DNA from: an uncultured Clostridia bacterium
GTDB taxonomy: Bacteria > Bacillota_A > Clostridia > TANB77 > CAG-508
Assembly: GCA_944388685.1 (NCBI GenBank)
Contig: CALXJS010000040.1
Location: forward strand, 1 to 14,394
Reading direction: 5' to 3'
Length of the DNA stretch: 14,394 bases
Shown here: positions 6,011-12,572 of the stretch, piece after piece
Layout: every line of letters begins with the position of its first letter
Position numbering within the stretch: position 1 is the first letter of the stretch
Notes under the pieces: model-generated
The model's database searches: none
What the model was told of the DNA's origin: nothing
What the model saw: the letters and a program-made list of their open reading frames with translations, nothing else
Position numbers and translations under genes: made by a program

Positions 6011-6202
6011 TTACTTTACTGATAGAAGAAACTCAAGCGTTTCTTCTATCAATTTTTCATCTTCAGGAACAAAGCACATGGTCACTTTGTTCCTTGGGTC
6101 TTGCAGTAACTGAATTTCTTTAGCTACTGCCTTTTTCAAGTCGATAGGAGCATTGTTTTCATTCAAAAATGCCCATAACTCTCGTAGTTCTTTACTATTC
6201 AT
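6011..6202 (-). CDS. Small protein, 63 residues, unknown (paralogue of 5653-5820?)
   Basis: The frame stays open upstream to 6307, but the start is placed at 6202 because AAGGAGGG lies six bases before this ATG and a promoter (TTTACT-17-TATAAT, 6239-6267) sits between the two possible starts. The product starts MNSKELRELWAFLNE and ends PEDEKLIEETLEFLLSVK. It is acidic, helical and soluble, with a single Cys at position 43. It resembles the 55-residue protein downstream, most clearly at the C-terminus. The two genes are not an operon, because a terminator and a second promoter lie between them. No known family is recognised. Confidence 0.75.
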   Translation of the reverse strand: MNSKELRELWAFLNENNAPIDLKKAVAKEIQLLQDPRNKVTMCFVPEDEKLIEETLEFLLSVK

Positions 6203-6238
6203 TATAACCCTCCTTGCCTTTTTTTGTATATGTATATA

Positions 6239-6267
6239 ATTATACCACAAAATAGTGAAAAAGTAAA
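6239..6267 (-). promoter_or_regulatory. Sigma-A promoter TTTACT-17-TATAAT
   Basis: On the minus strand TTTACT (6267-6262) and TATAAT (6244-6239) are 17 bases apart, within TGTGGTATAATTATATACATA. It closely matches the promoter at 5865-5893. Confidence 0.75.
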
Positions 6268-6358
6268 AAATATAGGACAATAAAACGAAACAATATGCAC
6301 ATTTCACAGTTTATTTACATATCTTGTAAAAGAAAAGTTATACAAGGAGGAATTTGAT

Positions 6359-6973
6359 ATGTATGATAATCAATATGAGGAATACATAAGAAGCATTTTA
6401 GGATATCCGAATACAACAAATTTTAATCAAAATCAAATGTATTCTAATGGATATTCAGTAGCTATGCAAACAGATACGAGAAACGATTTAGAAGAATTTT
6501 ATCCAGAGATATATAAAATTATATATCCAATGGTAAAAAAAGCTTGTGAAGAAAATATGAGGGCAAGTACGAGAGAAGAAATTGAACAAATGACAGATGA
6601 AATTTATTCGGCATTAGAAGATAGTAATCAAATTAATGTGAATATCAATTTAGGGAATACAGTATCTACAACAAATATCAATAGAACACAAAATAGAAAT
6701 GAAGTACATAAAGAGGAAGTTCAAAGAAAAACTTCAGAAAACCAAGAAACTGAAAATAGAAATGTAGAGATGCAAAATAGAAGACGTCCTGGGAATAATA
6801 ATTTAAGGGATTTGATAAAAATACTTTTAATTAGAGAATTACTAAGAAGACGTAATAGACCACATAATAATTTCCCACCAAGACCACCACAAAATCCACC
6901 ACGTCCACCAATGAGACCACCAATTATGCCAAGAAATTATGAACAACCGTTATATGATATTTATGAATATTAA
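6359..6973 (+). CDS. Pro/Arg-rich 204-residue protein, probable spore coat or envelope component
   Basis: AAGGAGG precedes the ATG by about eight bases. Residues 1-40 are Asn/Tyr/Gln-rich. Residues 43-89 form a conserved-looking helical core (DLEEFYPEIYKIIYPMVKKACEEN...). Residues 90-148 are a polar, Asn- and Glu-rich linker. Residues 149-166 are a basic amphipathic helix (LRDLIKILLIRELLRRRN). The tail 172-194 is built on PPRPPxxP repeats and ends in Tyr-rich YDIYEY. There is no signal peptide. Composition and modular order resemble coat or cortex-associated proteins of Clostridia, which is inference. A sigma-K-like arrangement, AC (6299-6300), 17 bases, then CATATCTTG (6318-6326), fits mother-cell expression weakly. 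I cannot name a family. Confidence 0.8.
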   Translation: MYDNQYEEYIRSILGYPNTTNFNQNQMYSNGYSVAMQTDTRNDLEEFYPEIYKIIYPMVKKACEENMRASTREEIEQMTDEIYSALEDSNQINVNINLGNTVSTTNINRTQNRNEVHKEEVQRKTSENQETENRNVEMQNRRRPGNNNLRDLIKILLIRELLRRRNRPHNNFPPRPPQNPPRPPMRPPIMPRNYEQPLYDIYEY

Positions 6974-7175
6974 ATTTATATTAGGAAAATTTTTGGTAAA
7001 AATTACACAAAATTTAAAAATTTGTCAATCTTTCAAAATAAAAACTGTACATTATTAAATTCTGAAAACCACATATATTCAAAAAAACTACTCTTTTCAA
7101 TACAACAAAATTTGAATAAAATTTTAGAAAATGCGAAAAATAAATATGAGAAAATTTGAAAGGTGGTAAAGAAAA

Positions 7176-7622
7176 ATGAAAGTTAAAGATTGTATGTGTA
7201 CAGATGTATGCTGTGTAAAACCAGAAACAACAATACGTGATGTAGCAAAATTAATGTCACAAAATCATATAGGTTCTCTTCCAGTATGTGATACAAATAA
7301 TTGCTTATGTGGAATTGTAACAGATAGAGACATTATATTAAGAAGTATTGCTTGCGATAAGGATGTAAAAACAACACCTGTAAGTGATATCATGTCTACA
7401 AATGTATGTACTTGTGAAGAAAACGAAGATATGGCAAATGCTGAAAACAAAATGGGAACAAACAAAGTAAGAAGATTACCTGTTTGTGATAATAATAAAA
7501 AAGTAATTGGAATGTTGACACTAGGGGACATTGCACAAAATAGAGCAGATTTAGATGATAGAGAAATTTGTATTACATTTGAGGATATTTGTGATTGTGA
7601 TACAAATAAAAATGCAGATTAA
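7176..7622 (+). CDS. Cys-rich protein with two CBS domains
   Basis: The 148 residues hold a tandem CBS pair (about 6-60 and 70-125). CBS modules usually pair as a Bateman unit and bind adenine nucleotides. Typical marks are HIGSLPVCD...GIVTDRDI in the first and KVRRLPVCD...IGMLTLGDIA in the second. The odd feature is 14 cysteines (9.5%), several in pairs or CxC groups: 6, 8, 12, 13, 38, 43, 45, 60, 78, 80, 104, 132, 139 and 141. Many stand where other CBS proteins have Met, Val, Ile or Ser, which suggests metal binding or redox sensing on top of nucleotide binding. AAAGGTGG lies nine bases before the ATG. No fused effector domain is present, so it probably acts as a stand-alone sensor. The gene has its own terminator. 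Confidence 0.9.
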   Translation: MKVKDCMCTDVCCVKPETTIRDVAKLMSQNHIGSLPVCDTNNCLCGIVTDRDIILRSIACDKDVKTTPVSDIMSTNVCTCEENEDMANAENKMGTNKVRRLPVCDNNKKVIGMLTLGDIAQNRADLDDREICITFEDICDCDTNKNAD

Positions 7623-7685
7623 GGTTTAAGATAAATAATAGAATATCAGAGTGCTAAAAAGATTAATTTACTAAGATTAAAACGA

Positions 7686-7722
7686 AAAAATACTGTGTAT
7701 AAAATTTATATACAGTATTTTT
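7686..7722 (+). terminator. Intrinsic terminator after the CBS gene
   Basis: AAAAATACTGTGTATA (7686-7701) pairs with TATATACAGTATTTTT (7707-7722) with one G-U pair and ends in a T run. The rest of 7623-7853 shows no gene; a TATAAT at 7765-7770 is a weak candidate -10 for the next gene. Confidence 0.75.
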
Positions 7723-7853
7723 GGTTATAAACAATACTATATGTATATAAATTCCAAGAATACATATAATAAAATATAGAAAAGATTTTTTAGGAAAGTA
7801 CATAGAAATTTTAAAGCTTCTATTCTTCTAAAATATAGGAAACAGGAGGAAAA

Positions 7854-8951
7854 ATGATTGTTAACATTCCATATTGGACAAGAGTAGCAAAAAATATTTT
7901 ATATGTTGTATTACTGATAGTTGGGTTATATATCGCACTAAAACTATCTATTTTTTACATGCCATTTTTAGTAGCATTTATCATTTCTTTAATTATCGAA
8001 CCATGCATAAAATTTGTCATGCGAAAAACCAAATTAACGAGAAGAACAAGTTCAATTATTATTTTTATCATTGTTTCTCTTGTTATTTTGGGAATTTTGG
8101 GTTGGATTATTGTCACATTGTTTTCAGAATCTTCTAGTTTATTACAAGTTTTAAATGATTATGTGGATAAAGCTTCTGTGCAAATCCAAAGATTTATTGA
8201 ACAATTTGACTTTGATAAAATAAAATTATCAGATGAAATCTTAACTATTGTTCAAGATTCTAGTGGCGATTTTTTACAAACAGTTTCTAATTGGGTTAGA
8301 AATGCATTAAATGGACTAATAAATATGATAACAAAAATTCCTGAAATTGCAATTTGTGTAGGAATCACGATATTAGCACTATATTTTATTTGTGTAGATA
8401 AAATTTACATTTTAGACCAGATTGAATATCATTTACCAAAAGTTTGGGTAAAAAAATTAAGCAATCATTTGAAAGATTTAATTCAAACTTTAGGTGGTTA
8501 TTTAAAGGCTGAAGCAACGCTTATTTTGGTTTCTTTTATCATTTCTTTAGTAGGATTATATGTATTATCTTTTTTAAAATTTAATGTACAATATCCTTTA
8601 TTAATGGCTTTATTCATTGGATTTGTAGATGCACTTCCAATCTTAGGATCTGGAACAGTTATGATGCCCTGGGCAATTATATCTGCTTTAAATGGAGATT
8701 TATCTTTAGGAATTGCTATCCTTACTTTGTTTATTATTATGTCTATTGTAAGACAATTTCTAGAACCAAAATTGGTCAGCAAAAATATTGGTGTTCATCC
8801 GATTTTTACGTTAATTGCTATGTATACAGGATTTAAAATAACAGGAGTTATTGGGTTATTATTAGGACCAATTGCTTTAATCATTATAAAAAATATATTT
8901 GCAAATTTAATTGACAAAGGTGTATTTAAGACAATTTTTGATAGAAAATAA
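7854..8951 (+). CDS. ytvI: Sporulation membrane protein YtvI, AI-2E transporter family
   Basis: The 365-residue product is an integral membrane protein of the AI-2E/PurR-like permease family (PF01594), close to YtvI in length and pattern. Two membrane segments open the protein (about 13-50), a third lies at 66-90, and a soluble loop at 91-155 is followed by segments near 162-181, 221-241, 248-280, 283-300 and 315-350. The family signature DALPILG is at 259-265 and EPK at 304-306. YtvI is linked to sporulation by expression and genome distribution rather than by known biochemistry. A good AGGAGG lies five bases before the ATG. The gene stands alone. A different AI-2E exporter is the main alternative. 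Confidence 0.85.
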   Translation: MIVNIPYWTRVAKNILYVVLLIVGLYIALKLSIFYMPFLVAFIISLIIEPCIKFVMRKTKLTRRTSSIIIFIIVSLVILGILGWIIVTLFSESSSLLQVLNDYVDKASVQIQRFIEQFDFDKIKLSDEILTIVQDSSGDFLQTVSNWVRNALNGLINMITKIPEIAICVGITILALYFICVDKIYILDQIEYHLPKVWVKKLSNHLKDLIQTLGGYLKAEATLILVSFIISLVGLYVLSFLKFNVQYPLLMALFIGFVDALPILGSGTVMMPWAIISALNGDLSLGIAILTLFIIMSIVRQFLEPKLVSKNIGVHPIFTLIAMYTGFKITGVIGLLLGPIALIIIKNIFANLIDKGVFKTIFDRK

Positions 8952-9069
8952 AATACCATAAGAGGGACAAAATTAGAGTTTTTATGAATAAAGGAGAGTA
9001 TTACCCCAATTGTTACCACTCAGTGTATAATCCCAAATCAAGAAATTTTTAACAAAGTAAATTTTAATA

Positions 9070-9098
9070 TTGAAATAATTTTATAATAATGCTAAAAT
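9070..9098 (+). promoter_or_regulatory. Candidate promoter TTGAAA-17-TAAAAT upstream of FHA-ABC gene
   Basis: TTGAAA (9070-9075) and TAAAAT (9093-9098) are 17 bases apart, giving a ~40-base leader. The intergenic 8952-9144 otherwise shows only a poorly supported 22-codon frame. Confidence 0.4.
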
Positions 9099-9144
9099 AT
9101 TAATGATAAAATTGTAAAAAATATAGGAGAGAAAAAATATACTT

Positions 9145-11490
9145 ATGAAGAATAAAAATCAGGAATATAATGATTTTGAAAGTTTTAAACGAAAAGCACA
9201 AACAGAAGATAATTATTATTTAACCGTATTTTATGAAAATAATCTGACAACTATAAATCTTTCTGAATATAGGAGAAGTTTTTTTACTTTTGGAAGAGAT
9301 GAAGATAATGACATTGTCATTCATTCGGACGAGATTGATTTTGAACAAGGATATTTTCAAATAACAGAATTTGGTGTATTAGCAGTAAATACGAGTAAGA
9401 ATTTTTTAATGATTAGTAATAATAATAAACCATTTAATGATGTGTATCTATCAGAAGGAGGATTTATAAAAATTATTAATCCATCTTCTCAAGATAAATC
9501 ACACAGCATTTTGTTTATCATGTCTATTGGACAAAATTTAGATGAATGGAAAAGCTATCCATTACAATTTGGAGGAAATTCTTTAGGTAGTGGGGGAGGA
9601 TGTGATGTTATATTGCCTCCAAACGGTGTAGCCAAGAAACATGCTCTTATAACAAGAATAGGAAACAAATTAAGTATTAAAGATGAAACGACTTTAAACG
9701 GAACATTTGTCAATGGTCAACAGATTTCTTCATCACAAGATTTTCCATTAAACAATCTAGATGTCATTGTTATTGGAAATTCAAAAATTATTTTATATAA
9801 CCAAAAATTAATTTATCAAATATATAAAAGAGGTGTACAATTAGATGCTATTGATATTGTAAAACGTGTTCGTATCAAATTTAAAACAAGAGAAATTTCA
9901 TCTCATGTTAGTATGCATGTAAAACCTTCTGAATTCGTGGCTTTTGTAGGAGGATCAGGTGCTGGAAAATCTACATTTATGAAGTGTATTAGTGGTGTTG
10001 ACACACCTTCATCTGGAATTGTTCTTTTAAATGGCGAAAATTTGTATGAAAACTACGAAAATTTAAAATATAATATAGGTTATGTACCACAAGAAGATAT
10101 TGTATATTCTAATTTGACATTACATGACATGTTAAAATACACAGCAAAATTAAGAATGCCAGAAAATTCAACTAAAAAGGAAAGAATGCAAAGAATTAAA
10201 GAAGTATTAGAAATTGTACAATTAACAGATTTTGAAAATTCATATATTAGACAACTAAGTGGTGGACAGCGAAAAAGAGCAAGTATAGCGGTAGAATTAA
10301 TTGCAGATCCAAGCTTATTCTTTTTAGACGAACCAACCAGTGGATTAGATCCAGATACAGAGAGAAGTATGATGCATACTTTGCAAAAAATGTCTAAAAT
10401 GGGTAAAACAATAATTTTAGTAACACACAATACATTGAATTTGCATTTATGTGACAAAGTGGCATTTTTTGGTAGAGGTGGTCATTTATGTTTTTATGGA
10501 AAACCGCAAGAAGCTTTAGATTTTTTTGGGGTAGATGATTTTATTGATATTTATACGTTATTAAATGAAAATATGGAAGAATGGTATGACAAATTTACAG
10601 CGATATATGGAAAAGAAACAGTTGGTCAGACAGAAATTAAAAAAAGAAACAAAGTACCACACAAGAAAAAGTCATTTTTTAAACAATTAATCACTTTAAT
10701 TAGAAGATATATAAAACTAATAGCAAATGATGTTCAACAACTTATCTTATTGTTTGCTCAAGCACCAATTGTTGCTGTATTATTAGCACTGGTTTCAACA
10801 GAAGATTTGTATTCTAGTTATGATGATACAAAAGCAATTCTATTTTCTTTAGGATGTGCATCTATTTGGTTAGGACTAATGAATTCCGTTCAGGAAATTT
10901 GTAAAGAAAAAGTTATTTTGCAAAAGGAACACATGTCAGATTTAAAACTATCGACATATTTACTATCAAAATTTATTGTACAAGGATTACTAGCTTTTAT
11001 CCAAGCGACATTGATGGTATATATTTTCCAAGAAATAGTAGGAAGTTCATCTAACAACATTTTGATAGATTCTTACTGGGACATTCAAATTATCTGTTTC
11101 TTATCAATCTTATCTTCTGCTGCATTAGGATTATGTATTTCGGCAATTGTAAAGAATGCAAATATAGCTATGTCCATCATTCCTTTAATATTAGTTCCAC
11201 AATTACTATTTTCTGGAATGTTATTCAAACTAGAAGGAATTACAGAATTTATCTCCAATTTTATACTATGTAGATGGTCAGTAGAGGGATTAGGAACAAG
11301 TGCAAATTTGAATGATTTGACACATATTATTCAAACAATTAATCCAATGGCAGAAGTAGAACCTGAAGACTATTTTACCTTTACATCAGAACATATGATG
11401 CATGTTATTTTTGTTATTATATTAATGACATTGGTTCTAATGATTTTAAGTTATTTAGCGTTAAGAAAAAATGTAAATAAAAATATGTAA
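9145..11490 (+). CDS. FHA-FHA-ABC ATPase-ABC-2 permease, ABCG-like half transporter
   Basis: The 781-residue protein has four parts. FHA-like 1 (about 25-125) has Gly50-Arg51 in FTFGRDEDNDIVI but lacks the SxxH motif. FHA-like 2 (about 138-218) keeps His166 and Asn185-Gly186 but has Ser149 for the usual Arg and Ala163 for the usual Ser. The ABC ATPase has Walker A GGSGAGKST (Lys275), signature LSGGQ (371-375), Walker B LFFLDEP (Asp395-Glu396) and switch His428. The C-terminal ABC-2 domain (~530-775) has six membrane segments. Domain order matches ABCG/White-type transporters with regulatory FHA modules, whose substrates are mostly unknown. A dimer is expected. The ribosome binding site AGGAGAG ends 13 bases before the ATG, an unusually long gap with no better in-frame start, so translation may be weak or controlled. 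No Ser/Thr kinase or phosphatase gene lies in the window to act on the FHA domains. Confidence 0.92.
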   Translation: MKNKNQEYNDFESFKRKAQTEDNYYLTVFYENNLTTINLSEYRRSFFTFGRDEDNDIVIHSDEIDFEQGYFQITEFGVLAVNTSKNFLMISNNNKPFNDVYLSEGGFIKIINPSSQDKSHSILFIMSIGQNLDEWKSYPLQFGGNSLGSGGGCDVILPPNGVAKKHALITRIGNKLSIKDETTLNGTFVNGQQISSSQDFPLNNLDVIVIGNSKIILYNQKLIYQIYKRGVQLDAIDIVKRVRIKFKTREISSHVSMHVKPSEFVAFVGGSGAGKSTFMKCISGVDTPSSGIVLLNGENLYENYENLKYNIGYVPQEDIVYSNLTLHDMLKYTAKLRMPENSTKKERMQRIKEVLEIVQLTDFENSYIRQLSGGQRKRASIAVELIADPSLFFLDEPTSGLDPDTERSMMHTLQKMSKMGKTIILVTHNTLNLHLCDKVAFFGRGGHLCFYGKPQEALDFFGVDDFIDIYTLLNENMEEWYDKFTAIYGKETVGQTEIKKRNKVPHKKKSFFKQLITLIRRYIKLIANDVQQLILLFAQAPIVAVLLALVSTEDLYSSYDDTKAILFSLGCASIWLGLMNSVQEICKEKVILQKEHMSDLKLSTYLLSKFIVQGLLAFIQATLMVYIFQEIVGSSSNNILIDSYWDIQIICFLSILSSAALGLCISAIVKNANIAMSIIPLILVPQLLFSGMLFKLEGITEFISNFILCRWSVEGLGTSANLNDLTHIIQTINPMAEVEPEDYFTFTSEHMMHVIFVIILMTLVLMILSYLALRKNVNKNM

Positions 11491-11497
11491 GAAAAGC

Positions 11498-11536
11498 GTG
11501 CGTTAACGAAATCAAAGATTTCGACGCACACATGTG
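11498..11536 (+). repeat. Short palindromic repeat, family 2, copy 2
   Basis: It begins GTGCGTTAACGAAATC and continues AAAGATTTCGACGCACACATGTG. GTGCGT pairs with ACGCAC and CGAAATC with GATTTCG around an AAA loop. It matches 5900-5936. The third base pair of the outer stem is G-C here and A-T there, a compensatory change. Confidence 0.7.
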
Positions 11537-11637
11537 AAGACTGCTTCGCAGTACTTCACAAATATATGTAGCTTAACCTTGTTGTATACGGAAAAATCCA
11601 CATAGGGTCAAGATAAAAGACGATTTTTCCTATACAA
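11534..11637. repeat. Two further hairpins after the FHA-ABC gene
   Basis: GTGAAGACTGC-TTC-GCAGT-A-CTTCAC (11534-11559) is a nearly perfect hairpin. TTGTATACGGAAAAATC (11582-11598) pairs with GATTTTTCCTATACAA (11622-11637) with one bulge. With the preceding palindrome they make a run of three hairpins in the gap 11491-11671, an arrangement like the cassettes around uraA-upp though of different sequence. No gene is seen there. Confidence 0.6.
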
Positions 11638-11643
11638 TAAGAA

Positions 11644-11678
11644 AAAATAAAGAATCTTGTATATAGGTTCTTTATTTT
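11644..11678. terminator. Bidirectional terminator between convergent genes
   Basis: AAAATAAAGAA (11644-11654) pairs with TTCTTTATTTT (11668-11678). T runs follow on both strands. It overlaps the stop codon of the minus-strand surface protein and serves that gene; on the plus strand it would end the FHA-ABC transcript. Confidence 0.65.
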
Positions 11679-12319
11679 GCATCTTTCAATTGTTTATATC
11701 GAATAATAGAAATAATAGCACTAATAATCAATAAAGCAATAATTCCAATTATAACTGTACTTGTACCAGCGTAGGGAAGAGGCGTTGTCACTTGTTGAAT
11801 ATCTTGAGGTAAAGAAGTAGTTGTTTGTACATTTTGATTTGTATCACTATTTTGTTGATCTTGATTTGCATTTATATCAGTATTATTATTTGGTGTTTCT
11901 GTATAACCTAAATCTGCTGCTTTCTGATCTGACCATTCTTTTATAATGGCAATTTCCTCTTGCATTTCATGTAAATTATTATTGTTTAAATTGTCAACTT
12001 GTGAATTTAACTCAACCTTTAAAACAGTTAAAATCAAAGGGTTTAAATCAGTAACAGTATCTAACATATCAATGTCTGCTCGCAAAGTTTCTTTTAATGC
12101 ATCATTTACACTTGATACAGAATGCAAATCAGTATATGTTTTATCTACTATTACTTTAAATTCTATTAAATTTCCTAAATCGCTTTCATATTCATTTAAT
12201 AATTCTATTAATTCTTGCCTTTCACTTTCTGTTACAGCCAATACAGGTGATAGCAAGTGAAAAAATAAAAACATAAATATAAAAATAATAATCAATAGTT
12301 TTCTGTGAATTTTATACAT
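11672..12319 (-). CDS. Cell-surface protein with LPYAG sorting-like tail
   Basis: The 215-residue product starts with a basic, strongly hydrophobic signal peptide (1-28, likely cut after SPVLA). Residues 30-138 are a helical, acidic ectodomain, possibly coiled coil, with no recognised fold. Residues 142-179 are an Asn/Gln/Thr-rich spacer typical of wall-spanning stalks. The end is LPYAG (181-185), a membrane segment (about 188-206) and a short tail RYKQLKDAK. This is the layout of a sortase substrate, except that Ala replaces Thr in LPxTG. A simple membrane anchor is the alternative. No sortase gene lies in the window. The ATG follows an AAAGGA site at ten bases, and the mRNA has a ~160-base leader from the promoter at 12485-12514 that can fold into a long hairpin. 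Confidence 0.8.
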   Translation of the reverse strand: MYKIHRKLLIIIFIFMFLFFHLLSPVLAVTESERQELIELLNEYESDLGNLIEFKVIVDKTYTDLHSVSSVNDALKETLRADIDMLDTVTDLNPLILTVLKVELNSQVDNLNNNNLHEMQEEIAIIKEWSDQKAADLGYTETPNNNTDINANQDQQNSDTNQNVQTTTSLPQDIQQVTTPLPYAGTSTVIIGIIALLIISAIISIIRYKQLKDAK

Positions 12320-12453
12320 ATTGAACGAATCCTTTCTTGTTTATCCTTCGTTTATTATATAGGAAAAATTTAACTATATTAGGAAAGAGATTTTAAATAT
12401 TTTTCTATATAATAGTATGTGAAATAAGTTTTACATCTATACAAAAAATTTAT

Positions 12454-12482
12454 TTGACATAGATTTTAAACTTCACTACTAT
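12454..12482 (+). promoter_or_regulatory. Plus-strand promoter-like pair TTGACA-17-TACTAT
   Basis: TTGACA (12454-12459) and TACTAT (12477-12482) are 17 bases apart and point right, against the surface-protein promoter. A start near 12489 would run only ~70 bases before the terminator at 12519-12560, with no ORF between. It may be a by-product of the local inverted repeat. Confidence 0.35.
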
Positions 12483-12484
12483 AA

Positions 12485-12514
12485 AGTATACTATAAAAAT
12501 GCTTTAAATGTCAA
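12485..12514 (-). promoter_or_regulatory. Sigma-A promoter TTGACA-18-TATACT of the surface-protein gene
   Basis: On the minus strand TTGACA (12514-12509) and TATACT (12490-12485) are 18 bases apart. Transcription would start near 12478. Confidence 0.7.
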
Positions 12515-12518
12515 CACC

Positions 12519-12560
12519 AAAAAAAGATACTTCTTCTTTTTAGAAGAAAGTATCTTTTTT
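12519..12560. terminator. Bidirectional terminator downstream of the hydrolase gene
   Basis: GATACTTCTTC (12526-12536) pairs with GAAGAAAGTATC (12543-12554) with one bulged A, flanked by A and T runs so that it works in both directions. It ends the minus-strand hydrolase transcript. Confidence 0.85.
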
Positions 12561-12572
12561 ATATTCTACATA

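Noticed and set aside
6203..6307. N-terminal extension of the 63-residue protein to 98 residues with a membrane-like start
   Set aside because: The promoter -10 and the GGAGGG ribosome site lie inside the extension, so the real start is at 6202.
8984..9052. 22-codon ORF between ytvI and the FHA-ABC gene
   Set aside because: There is no ribosome site at the right distance and no promoter or terminator of its own.
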